Origin: Bacteroidota bacterium
GTDB taxonomy: Bacteria > Bacteroidota > Bacteroidia > Chitinophagales > LD1
Direction: 5' to 3'
DNA: 64,000 nucleotides
Assembly (NCBI GenBank): GCA_016722375.1
Contig: JADKJG010000005.1
Span: forward strand, 186,001-250,000
The notes beneath the pieces were generated by a model. The model searched no databases and had not been told where the DNA came from. It saw only the letters and a list, made by a program, of their open reading frames with translations. Of this stretch, positions 46,385-57,000 are shown piece by piece. Each line of letters starts with the position of its first letter. Positions within the stretch are counted from its first letter, which is position 1. Position numbers and translations under genes: made by a program.

Positions 46385-48332
46385 TATAAACGTTTTTAAG
46401 ACTGCAGCGGCTTTGGCGTATGCGACAGCCGATTTAATAGTGGAGATTTCAAAGCAGGCAGTTGAAAGCCGGGGGAAGTTTATTATATCCTTATCTGGAG
46501 GCACCACTCCCGAATATTTATATACTCTCTTAGCAAAGCCACCTTATCGAGATCAAATTCCATGGAACAAAACCTTCATTTTTTGGGGTGATGAACGTTT
46601 TGTGCCATCGAATAATAAGCTAAACAATGCCAATATGGCTAAAGCCCTATTGCTGGATCAAATTAATATCCCAACAATAAATATTTATCCGATTCCTGTT
46701 GATTTAGAGCCGGAAAAGGCTGCAAAAGAATATGCTAGCAGAATAAGTAAATTTTTTGGGAAAGATACACCTCGCTTTGATCTCATTTTTCTTGGCCTAG
46801 GTGAGAATGGTCACACCGCATCATTATTCCCCGGAAGTGATGTTGTTTTTGAAAACACACAATTGGTAAGGGAGGTGTTCGTAGCGGAGCAACATATGTT
46901 TCGTATTACTATGACTCCACCTTTAATCAACAAAGCACATAACATTGTTTTTCTTGTAGAAGGAGAAAATAAGGCAGAAATCTTAAAGACTGTCCTGAGT
47001 GGTCCACAACAGCCGGATAAATATCCTGCGCAGGTAATCAATGCGGAGGACGGCAACTTATATTGGTTTGTTGATAAAAAGGCGGCAGCGTTGTTGCCTA
47101 CTAACATTGGGAAAGAACACTGTGTAAAATTAAGCGCACCTGCGAACATTCTTTCTTTATTAAAACGAGAAGGTAAAATGGATCTATTAAAAAAGTATAA
47201 GGAAGTTCGAAAATATTCAGAAGATATCTGCAAGCCGCTAAAAACGGAAGATTACGTCGTGCAACCTGTCGTAGACGTAAGCCCGCCCAAATGGCATATT
47301 GGCCATGTTACTTGGTTTTTTGAAACACTTATTCTGAAGGAATTTGCCAAGGATTATGTGGAATTTAATCCCCAATATAATTATGTCTTTAATAGTTATT
47401 ATGAAACAATAGGTGCGAGAGTGATTCGCACAAACCGTGGAAACCTAAGCAGGCCTACTGTGGATGATATTTATGCATATAGAAAATATGTGGATGGTGC
47501 CATGATTAATTTTTTGCAAGAAGATATATCGAAGGATGTAGAAAAAATTCTGGTTTTAGGTTTCAATCATGAGCAGCAACACCAAGAGCTTTTACTGACA
47601 GACATTAAATATATTTTAGGAAACAATCCTTTATTTCCGGCGTATAAAAATTCAACAGATGAAAAGATAAAAAAAGAAGTTTCGCAAATAGGTTCTTTCA
47701 TCAACATCGAAAAAGGCGTTTATGAAATTGGTTTTGAAGGAGATGGATTTTGTTATGATAATGAATTGAACAGACATCCGGTTTACCTAGTTGATTTTAG
47801 AATAGCAACCAGCTTGGTAACCAACGGAGAGTTCCTTGAATTCATAAATGCAGGTGGGTATAAAGATTTTAATTACTGGTATTCTGATGGATGGAACTGG
47901 GTAAAAACAAGACAATTTGAGGCTCCTTTATATTGGCATTTTATAGAAGGCAAATGGTATAACTATACCCTCGCTGGTTTGGTGCCGGTGAACATGGACG
48001 AACCCGTCTGTCACGTGAGTTTTTATGAAGCTACCGCTTATGCAACGTGGAAGGGAATGCGTTTGCCGACAGAGTTTGAATGGGAGATTGCTGCGAAACA
48101 GTTTGATTGGGGTAGGCGCTGGGAATGGACTAACAGCGCTTATCTTCCCTATCCTGGATTTTCGAAAGCACCCGGTGCCATCGGCGAGTACAATGGTAAA
48201 TTTATGGTAAATCAAATGGTATTACGTGGTGCATCAGATGCGACTCCATTAGGCCATAGTAGAATCACTTATCGCAATTTTTTTCAACCTGAATTACGTT
48301 GGCAATATACCGGCATACGATTAGCCCAATAA
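46362..48332 (+). CDS. egtB: Fusion of 6-phosphogluconolactonase and ergothioneine sulfoxide synthase EgtB
   Basis: 656 residues in one unbroken frame. Residues 1-250 are 6-phosphogluconolactonase (LSGGTTPEYLY, FIFWGDERFVP, GLGENGHTASLFPG), which hydrolyses the Zwf product. A short linker leads to Met273, where a complete EgtB begins: DinB-like domain with iron ligands His315 (WHIGH), His403 and His407 (NHEQQHQE), then an FGE-sulfatase domain ending FFQPELRWQYTGIRLA. EgtB joins a thiol (cysteine or gamma-glutamylcysteine) to trimethylhistidine using oxygen. EgtD follows. Met273 could also be a separate start. Confidence 0.88.
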   Translation: MNLNRQNNINVFKTAAALAYATADLIVEISKQAVESRGKFIISLSGGTTPEYLYTLLAKPPYRDQIPWNKTFIFWGDERFVPSNNKLNNANMAKALLLDQINIPTINIYPIPVDLEPEKAAKEYASRISKFFGKDTPRFDLIFLGLGENGHTASLFPGSDVVFENTQLVREVFVAEQHMFRITMTPPLINKAHNIVFLVEGENKAEILKTVLSGPQQPDKYPAQVINAEDGNLYWFVDKKAAALLPTNIGKEHCVKLSAPANILSLLKREGKMDLLKKYKEVRKYSEDICKPLKTEDYVVQPVVDVSPPKWHIGHVTWFFETLILKEFAKDYVEFNPQYNYVFNSYYETIGARVIRTNRGNLSRPTVDDIYAYRKYVDGAMINFLQEDISKDVEKILVLGFNHEQQHQELLLTDIKYILGNNPLFPAYKNSTDEKIKKEVSQIGSFINIEKGVYEIGFEGDGFCYDNELNRHPVYLVDFRIATSLVTNGEFLEFINAGGYKDFNYWYSDGWNWVKTRQFEAPLYWHFIEGKWYNYTLAGLVPVNMDEPVCHVSFYEATAYATWKGMRLPTEFEWEIAAKQFDWGRRWEWTNSAYLPYPGFSKAPGAIGEYNGKFMVNQMVLRGASDATPLGHSRITYRNFFQPELRWQYTGIRLAQ

Positions 48333-48339
48333 AAAAATC

Positions 48340-49311
48340 ATGAACAATTTTTTACAAAATGTGCTGAAAGGGTTACAATCTTCACCTAAATATTTAGACT
48401 CGAAATATTTTTATGATAAAAAAGGGGATGAACTATTTCAAAAAATAATGACAAGCGATGAGTATTATCTTACTGATTGTGAGATGGAAATATTTTCCAC
48501 ACAAACTGCTGAAATAGCAGATTCTGTTTCGAATGGGTACAAGCAATTGGATGTGATTGAATTTGGTGCGGGTGATGCTACCAAGTCGTTGCACCTATTA
48601 AAAGAGTTATTGAAAAGGAAGGCAATAGCCACTTATTTTCCGATAGATATTTCAGACCATATCATTGATTTTCTAAACAAGACATTACCACCTATATTGC
48701 CGGGGCTCAACATACACGGCTTAAATGGTGAATACTTCAGTATGTTGTCTAAAGCAAATGAAATTTCAAACAATAGGAAATTGGTATTGTTTTTAGGAGC
48801 CAACATTGGCAATTTTAAATCCAATGAGATGCCGCAGTTTTGCCACCGATTGTGCAACGAACTGTCAGAAGGAGATTTTGTAATAATAGGATTTGACCTT
48901 AAGAAACATCCTAGGAAAATACGCGATGCCTATGATGATGCACATGGATTTACCCGCCAGTTTAACCTGAACCTGTTAACCCGTATCAACAGTGAATTAA
49001 ATGGAAATTTTAATATCAAACTGTTTGATCATTATGAGTCTTATGATCCGGACAATGGCGCATGTAAAAGTTATCTCGTGTCATTGAAAAAGCAGGATGT
49101 TTGTATTGGTGATAACAATTTATTCAATTTTGAAAAAAACGAAACTATCCTAATGGAAATATCGCAGAAATATTCGATTGAAGTGATTGAAAGAACTGCA
49201 TTGGAGTCGGGATTTACGCCTGTTGCTTGTTTTTTTGACAGCAACAACTATTTTACTGATGTGATATGGCGGGTGAACAGGGCTGTGGCCTCGGCGGAGA
49301 TTATTGAGTAG
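48340..49311 (+). CDS. egtD: L-histidine N-alpha-methyltransferase
   Basis: 323 residues, the usual EgtD length. It methylates histidine three times with S-adenosylmethionine to hercynine, the substrate of EgtB. The start PKYLDSKYFYDKKGDELF is characteristic; the SAM site is EFGAGDATKSLHLL, and LFLGANIGNF and the substrate-binding region near GFDLKKHP are present. It begins 7 bases after the EgtB stop. Together they can make ergothioneine sulfoxide; no EgtE lyase was seen, so the last step may use another PLP enzyme. Confidence 0.93.
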   Translation: MNNFLQNVLKGLQSSPKYLDSKYFYDKKGDELFQKIMTSDEYYLTDCEMEIFSTQTAEIADSVSNGYKQLDVIEFGAGDATKSLHLLKELLKRKAIATYFPIDISDHIIDFLNKTLPPILPGLNIHGLNGEYFSMLSKANEISNNRKLVLFLGANIGNFKSNEMPQFCHRLCNELSEGDFVIIGFDLKKHPRKIRDAYDDAHGFTRQFNLNLLTRINSELNGNFNIKLFDHYESYDPDNGACKSYLVSLKKQDVCIGDNNLFNFEKNETILMEISQKYSIEVIERTALESGFTPVACFFDSNNYFTDVIWRVNRAVASAEIIE

Positions 49312-49353
49312 AAATCTGGAGGGGTTTAAATACCACAACTAAATAAAAATGAG

Positions 49354-51000
49354 ATGATTATAAATCCCCTAGCAGGTAAACCTGCAGAACAGAGCGTCTT
49401 AGTAAATGTTCCTCGTCTTGTTACTGCCTATTATGTTGGGAAACCTGATCCTAATTTATCAAGCCAGCGAATTGCATTTGGCACTTCTGGTCATCGAGGC
49501 TCTTCATTAAAAAATTCGTTTAATGAAAACCATATCCTTGCCATTACACAAGCTATTTGCTTTTACCGAAAAGAACAAAAGATTAACGGCCCTTTATATC
49601 TTGGTTTTGATACACATGCACTCTCAGCACCTGCCTTTGCTACTACCATGGAAGTGCTGGCTGCAAACAATATTGAAGTAATGATTGCTGCGGGAGATGA
49701 ATACACACCAACTCCCGTGATCTCTCATGCAATCTTGCAATATAATATTGGTCGAAAAATTGGTCTGGCAGATGGCATTGTAATTACGCCATCTCACAAT
49801 CCGCCTGATGATGGAGGGTTTAAATATAACCCACCCAATGGTGGTCCTGCATCAGGCGCCGTTACCAATTGGATAGAAGCTGAAGCAAACAAATTGCTGC
49901 AAAGCAATCTTTCGTTAGTAAAAAGGGTTTCTTTTACTAAAGCCTTAAATGCGACTACAACTCACCGCCATGACTATCTCAATACCTACATTAGAGATAT
50001 GGGAAACGTCATCAACATGGATATCATCCGCGATTCAAATATCAACATAGGTGTTGATCCGCTGGGTGGCGCTGGTGTTCATTATTGGGAACCCATTGCA
50101 GAACACTATAGGCTCAATCTGAACATTGTAAATAAAATCGTTGATCCTACGTTTAGTTTCATGACCGTAGATTGGGACGGGCAAATCCGCATGGATCCCT
50201 CTTCTTCCTATGCTATGCAACGGTTGATTGCGATGAAAGATCGCTATGATATTTCCTTTGCTTGTGATACAGATCATGACCGGCATGGGATCGTTACAAA
50301 AAGTTCCGGGCTGTTAAATCCTAATCATTATTTATCTGTGGCTGTTTTTTATCTACTGCGGCATCGTCCGGATTGGAATAAAAATGCCGCTATTGGCCCG
50401 ACTGTTGTCCCCACTCACCTCATTGATCGTATAGCAGAGAAATTGGGACGAGAAGTTTATAATGTGCCTGTTGGATTCAAATGGTTCGTTGATGGCTTGT
50501 TAAATTCATCCCTTTGCTTTGGTGGAGAAGAAAGCGCAGGCGCTTCTTTTTCCAGATTGAATGGTAGCGTCTGGACTACAGATAAAGATGGATTTATTCC
50601 CACATTGCTATCCGCAGAAATAACAGCAAAGGTTGGAAAAGATCCTGGCATCATATATAATGAACTTTCAAAGGAATTCGGGGAACCTTTTTATGACCGC
50701 ATAGAAGCAACTGCAACTCCTGAGCAAAAGGAAAAATTAAAAAAGATTTCAGGGGCAAAAATAAGACACAAGGACCTTGCCGGGGAAGAAATTAAGCTTA
50801 TATTGACCAACTCACCTGGCAATAATGCATCAATAGGCGGGGTAAAAGTGGTGACAGAAAATGGGTGGTTTGCGGCACGACCTTCTGGTACTGAAGCTAT
50901 TTATAAAATATACGCTGAAAGCTTTTTGAGCAAAGATCACCTAAAAAGAATTATAGAAGAGGCGCAATCCATTGTCAATGCTGTGCTAAAGATGAATTAA
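49354..51000 (+). CDS. pgm: Phosphoglucomutase, alpha-D-glucose phosphate specific
   Basis: 548 residues. It interconverts glucose-6-P and glucose-1-P. FGTSGHRGSS near 42-51, the phosphoserine Ser147 in TPSHNPPDDGG, the metal loop CDTDHDRHG and the phosphate-binding RPSGTEAIYKIYAES are intact. It lies between EgtD and the giant glucan synthase (8-base gap), so it connects the pentose phosphate genes to sugar-nucleotide supply for glucan synthesis. Confidence 0.94.
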   Translation: MIINPLAGKPAEQSVLVNVPRLVTAYYVGKPDPNLSSQRIAFGTSGHRGSSLKNSFNENHILAITQAICFYRKEQKINGPLYLGFDTHALSAPAFATTMEVLAANNIEVMIAAGDEYTPTPVISHAILQYNIGRKIGLADGIVITPSHNPPDDGGFKYNPPNGGPASGAVTNWIEAEANKLLQSNLSLVKRVSFTKALNATTTHRHDYLNTYIRDMGNVINMDIIRDSNINIGVDPLGGAGVHYWEPIAEHYRLNLNIVNKIVDPTFSFMTVDWDGQIRMDPSSSYAMQRLIAMKDRYDISFACDTDHDRHGIVTKSSGLLNPNHYLSVAVFYLLRHRPDWNKNAAIGPTVVPTHLIDRIAEKLGREVYNVPVGFKWFVDGLLNSSLCFGGEESAGASFSRLNGSVWTTDKDGFIPTLLSAEITAKVGKDPGIIYNELSKEFGEPFYDRIEATATPEQKEKLKKISGAKIRHKDLAGEEIKLILTNSPGNNASIGGVKVVTENGWFAARPSGTEAIYKIYAESFLSKDHLKRIIEEAQSIVNAVLKMN

Positions 51001-51008
51001 ACGAGCAT

Positions 51009-54000
51009 ATGAAATTTAAACTGACCCCTGTAGCGCATGATCTCATATCCAGAATAAGGGTGTTTTTTAAGATGGGCGATGATAATCTCAACCACTTAAA
51101 CGAAGAACCCATGCAGGAGGAGCTGTTCAGTTCTGATCAAATGGAACACTTTGGCAAGACCCTTGCGAAAAGGCACGAGGTAAGTACAAAACCGACAAGA
51201 GATCATCTTTTGAAAAGGCTTGCAAGCAATGAAATCGTTTTACAGGAAGTAAGAAAACTGTTAACGGAATCCATAAAAAAAAACTATCCGGTAACTCCGG
51301 CTGGTGAATGGCTAATAGATAATTTCTATCTCATAGAAGAGCATATTCGGCTTGCTAAAATTCATTTCCCCAAGAATTATAGCGAGGATTTGCCTCAGGT
51401 TATAGAAGGAACGTCTTCAGGGATTACACGTAGTTATGATATTGCTATCCAGATAATTTCTCATAGTGATGGAAGAATAGATATGGAAAGCCTTAGCCGT
51501 TTTGTGAAGGCCTATCAGACAATCACCAATTTAAAATTGGGCGAATTATGGTCTATTCCGATTATGATTCGCCTAGCACTTATTGAAAATATCAGGCGGG
51601 TTTCTGCCCGTATTGCAATTGACAAAGTTGACAGGAACCTTGCAGATTACTGGGCAAAAAGGATGATTGAAATTGCAGAGAAAACACCTAAAGAACTAAT
51701 ACTGGTATTAGCCGATATGGCAAGGTCGAACCCACCTATTAAGGGTGCATTTGTTTCCGAATTAATTCGCCAGTTACGTGGAAAAGGCGCTGAACTGGCA
51801 TTAGTGCTTAACTGGTTAGAACAGCAATTATCCGGAAAAGGATTGAAAAGCACCGAATTGGTTAATGCTGAAATTCAAAAACAGACGGCAGACCAGATAT
51901 CTATAAGTAACAGCATTGGAAGTCTTCGGTTACTCGGAGCAATTGATTGGAGAATCTTTGTGGAATCACACAGCATTGTTGAAAAAATATTATTACAGGA
52001 TTATGATGGGATTTATGGGTTAATGGATTTTGACACCCGAGACCGTTATCGTCATGTGGTGGAAAGCCTTTCAAAGAAAAGCAAATTAAGTGAAGAGGAA
52101 GTTGCCCGCATTGCCATACAATTAATGCAGGAGAGTGCACAAACGCCTAGTAGCGATCAAAGCGCTACACATGTAGGCTACTATCTGATAGGGCAAGGAT
52201 TGGAACAAACAAAAAGAACTGCAAAAATAAACTCGTCTGGTATCCGAAAGATGCAGGACAGTATTCAAAAGCATGGTTTCCTCTATTATTTATTATTTAT
52301 TTTACTTATAACCATCGGTATAGCCGCTGCCATCTTTATCAAATTACATATAGAGATAAATAACACATGGCTGCTTCTGTTTATTAGCATTCTTGTCCTG
52401 TTTAGTGCGAGCCAGCTTGCCGTTTCGGTAGTTAATTTTTTTGCTACGTTACTGGTTAAGCCCAACCTCCTGCCTAGGATGGATTATTCGACAAGAATTC
52501 CTGCTTCATCTAGTACATTGGTTGTAATTCCGGCAATGCTTACAACTGTTGCCGAAGTAGAAAATTTAGTGGAGGATTTGGAAGTTAGGTTTTTGGCTAA
52601 CAGGAAAGACAATTTGTATTTTGGCCTATTAACAGATTTTACCGATGCTTTGCATGAAACACTTTTTGATGACCAGGTACATTTAGATACTGCAAAGAAT
52701 GGAATTGAAGCACTGAATAAAAAATATCAAAGGGGGAATAACGATCTGTTCTTTCTCTTTCATAGGCCTCGAAAATGGAATCCTCAGGAAAATGTATGGA
52801 TGGGCTACGAAAGAAAACGTGGTAAACTTTCAGATCTAAACGCCCTATTAAGGGGAATTTCAAAAGAACCTTTTTCATTAATTACAGGTGACCAATCTAT
52901 TTTTCCGAAAATAAAATATGTAATTACATTAGATGCCGACACCCAATTGCCGCTTAATTCTGCATGGAAATTAATCGGAACAATGGCACATCCTTTGAAC
53001 CGAGCTTGGTACCATGAGAAAAAGAAGCGGGTAACAAAAGGATATGGAATCTTGCAGCCAAGGATAAGTATTAGTTTACCCGACATAACCGGTTCAAGAT
53101 ATACACGAATGCATGGAAATGAACCTGGCATTGACCCTTATACTCGTGCAACTTCGGATGTTTATCAGGATTTATTTGGAGAGGGCTCTTATATTGGAAA
53201 GGGCATTTATGATGTTGACATATTCCAAAAAGTACTTAATGGAAGGTTTCCAGAAAACCGCATTCTTAGCCACGATCTTTTAGAAGGTTGCTACATTCGA
53301 TCTGGGCTCTTGAGCGATGTTCAGCTGTTTGAGAAATACCCAACAACGTATAGTGCAGATATGAAAATCCGCCAACGTTGGGTACGTGGTGACTGGCAGA
53401 TTTTTTTCTGGATTTTACCCTGGGTGCCCGGTCTAGGAAATCAATTGTATAAAAATCCCATTTCTGCATTATCCCGCTGGAAAATATTCGACAATATGCG
53501 GCGAAGTCTTGTTTCTATTGCGCTAACTGTATTATTGCTATTGGCATGGATTGTTCTTCCATCTCTTTTATTCTGGACGATTACTATTTCCGGGATTATT
53601 GTTTTCCCCATCTTTATCACCTCACTCTGGGATACTCTTAGGAAGCCGAAAAATGTGTTACTAAGGTATCACGTTAGAAATTCTTATCAAAATCTCAGAG
53701 AAGTTACTGTCAATACTCTGTTCACGCTCATTTGCCTTCCCTATGAAGCATTTGCAAATTTGAGGGCAATCATTCAGACACTATGGAGAATGATCATTTC
53801 AGGAGAAAAGTTACTGGAATGGAATCCGTCATCCCATACTAAAAAGGCAGATCAATCCAGTTTACGTATCTCATACACCGTTATGTGGGTAGAGCCTGTT
53901 CTTACTGTAGTTGTCTTTGCCTTCTTAGTATTTTATACTCCTCAAAAGTTGATTTTAGCATCGCCTATATTGTTGGTGTGGTTCATTGCTCCTTATATTG

Positions 54001-57000
54001 CTTGGTTTACCAGTAAACCCATAGAGAAACCGGTTGCTACACTTTCTGATAATCAAAATATATTTCTCCAAAAACTTGCCAGAAAAACATGGAGTTACTT
54101 TGAGCACTTCGTTGTTGCAGAGGACAATTATTTGCCGCCTGATAATTTCCAGGAACAACCTGTTGAATCAATTGCCCATCGCACTTCTCCCACCAATATT
54201 GGTCTCTCATTATTGGCCAGCTTAAGCGCCTGCGAATTTGGGTATATAACTACTCGCCAGTTAATTGAACGCACAAGAAATACGATCAACTCGATGGAGA
54301 AAATGGAACGGTATAACGGCCATTTTTATAATTGGTACGATACGGAAACGCTTCAACCACTTCAACCAAAATATATTTCTACTGTTGACAGCGGAAATCT
54401 CGCGGGGCATTTGCTAGTATTAAGACAGGGCTTATTGGCATTGCCTCATCAAAAAATTATAAGTCTAAAGTTATTCGAAGGTCTTCGTGATACATTCCTG
54501 GTACTATCGGATACGATAGCTGAAAAAAATATTGAGTTGCTGGAACAGCTTGCCATTGACCTAGATGCAATCTGTACTACAGAGATAACAGCTTTATATG
54601 AAATACAGAAGCTTCATGAAGATTTGGTTAGAAAATTAAATCCCATAGTTGAAGGACTAAATGGCGACTCGAACAGTGAAACAGTTCGATGGAAGCAACT
54701 GCTTATTAAACAATTAGATCAGGTAAATCAATGCTTTATAATTTTTACTCCCTGGTATTTATTGCAGGCTTCTTCTTCATTCAAGGATATTATCTGCCCC
54801 GATATAAATACTACCTGGAATGAACTATTAAGAAAGACAAGAGACTTGCAAACCGAGGTAACGGGTAGGCAAAAAGACAATAGCACTTCAGATGAAAACC
54901 ACCGGCTTGAAATAATACAAGCAGCCTTAACCAAATCAATTGGTCAAACACGCGAATTAATTACTGCATCTGAGAAACTTTCACAGAAATGCTATCAGTT
55001 GGCAGACATGGAATGGGATTTTTTATATGATAAGTCAAGTCATCTGTTTAGCATTGGTTACAATGTGCAGGATCATCGTATAGATGCAAGTTATTATGAT
55101 CTGCTCGCATCCGAAGTTAGGCTATGTATTTTTGTATGTATAGCTCAAGGAAAGCTTCCGGAAGAAAGTTGGTTCGCATTACGGCGCTTACTAACAAATA
55201 TTAATGGTCATTCTATACTCTTATCATGGAGTGGTTCCATGTTTGAATACTTAATGCCACTTTTAGTGATGCCTACTTTTGAAAATACCTTGCTTGATCA
55301 AACTTATAAAGCAGCGGTAGACTGGCAGATTAAATATAATAAAAAAGCAGGTAGGCCTTGGGGTATCTCTGAATCGGGCTACAATTTGATTAATACTAGT
55401 TCCAACTATCAATACCGTGCATTTGGTGCTCCCGGACTTGGGTTGAAACGAGGACTGGAAGAAGATACAGTAATTGCTCCTTATGCATCCGTATTGGCAC
55501 TGATGGTAGCACCTGAAAAAGCATGTGAAAACATGGAACTATTAAGTAAAAATGGAATGGAAGGAAAATATGGGTTTTATGAAGCGGTAGATTATACGCC
55601 ATCACGGTTACAGCGGGGGCAATCAAGCGCTATTGTTTATTCATTTATGGCGCATCACCACGGGATGAGTCTGCTATCATTAGCCTACCTGCTTCAGGAT
55701 AAACCGATGCAAAAACTGTTTGAATCGGAACCACAGTTTAAAGCAACACTTTTATTGTTACAGGAAAGGACTCCAAAAGCAACTTCGTTTTTTACACACA
55801 CTACAGACATAGCAGAGATTAGCCTTGCAACAGGTGGCCAAGAAACACGAATCATCACTGTTCCAGACACTTCTATACCTGAAGTGCAATTATTGTCCAA
55901 TGGACGATATCATGTGATGGTAAGTAATGCTGGAGGGGGTTACAGTCGTTGGAAAGACCTTGCGGTTACTCGCTGGCACGATGATGTTACCTGCGATAAC
56001 CGAGGCACCTTTTGTTATATCCGCGATTTAGAAAGCGAAATTTATTGGTCTAATACCCACCAACCCACACTTAAAAATGCAGATAAATATGAAGTAGTTC
56101 ATTCGCAGGGTCGTGTTGATTTTCATATCACTCAACATGAAATAGATGTCCGCACGGAAATTGTTGTTTCGCCTGAAGACGATATAGAGATGCGTAGATT
56201 GCACGTGACAAACGGTTCCGGTATTCGCAAAACATTAGAGATTACCAGTTATGCAGAAGTGGTACTGGCCTCCGCTGCATCGGATTTAATAGCTCCGGCT
56301 TTCAGCAATCTTTTTGTTCAAACAGAAATTATTCCTCATCAAAATACAATCTTATGCACCCGCAGACCGAGGTCTGCGGAAGAAACTCCTCCATGGATGT
56401 TTCATTTGATGGCCTCAGAAGGAAAAGCTGTTGATGAAATCTCCTATGAAACAGACCGGATGGCATTTATTGGTCGTGGCAACTCCATCGTCAATCCGCA
56501 AGCCATGAAACAGGAGAAGCTTAGCGGGAGTCAGGGATCAGTATTGGACCCTATTGTTGCCATCCGTTTTAGAATAACTATTGAGCCTGAAGAGACCGTA
56601 ACTATTGATATGGTTACCGGCGTTGCAGATACGAGAGAAATTTGCCAGAATTTGATAAACAAATATTATGATAACAAAGCTCATAAAGACCGAGTATTTG
56701 AAATGGCCTGGTCACATAGTCAGGTAGTTCTTCACCATATAAATGCTTCCGAAAGGGATGCGCAACTATATGGTCGTTTGGCAAGTTCAATTCTATTTCC
56801 GAATGCTTTGTTTCGTGCCGACCCTGCTATTCTAATCAACAATCATCAACAACAATCTGGTTTATGGAAATATGCTATTTCGGGTGATTTACCTATTGTT
56901 CTTTTAAAGGTTGAAAGCCAGGAGAACATGCCATTGATAAAGCAAATGATTCAGGCACATGCTTACTGGCGTTTGAAAGGGCTCATGGTGGATCTTGTTA

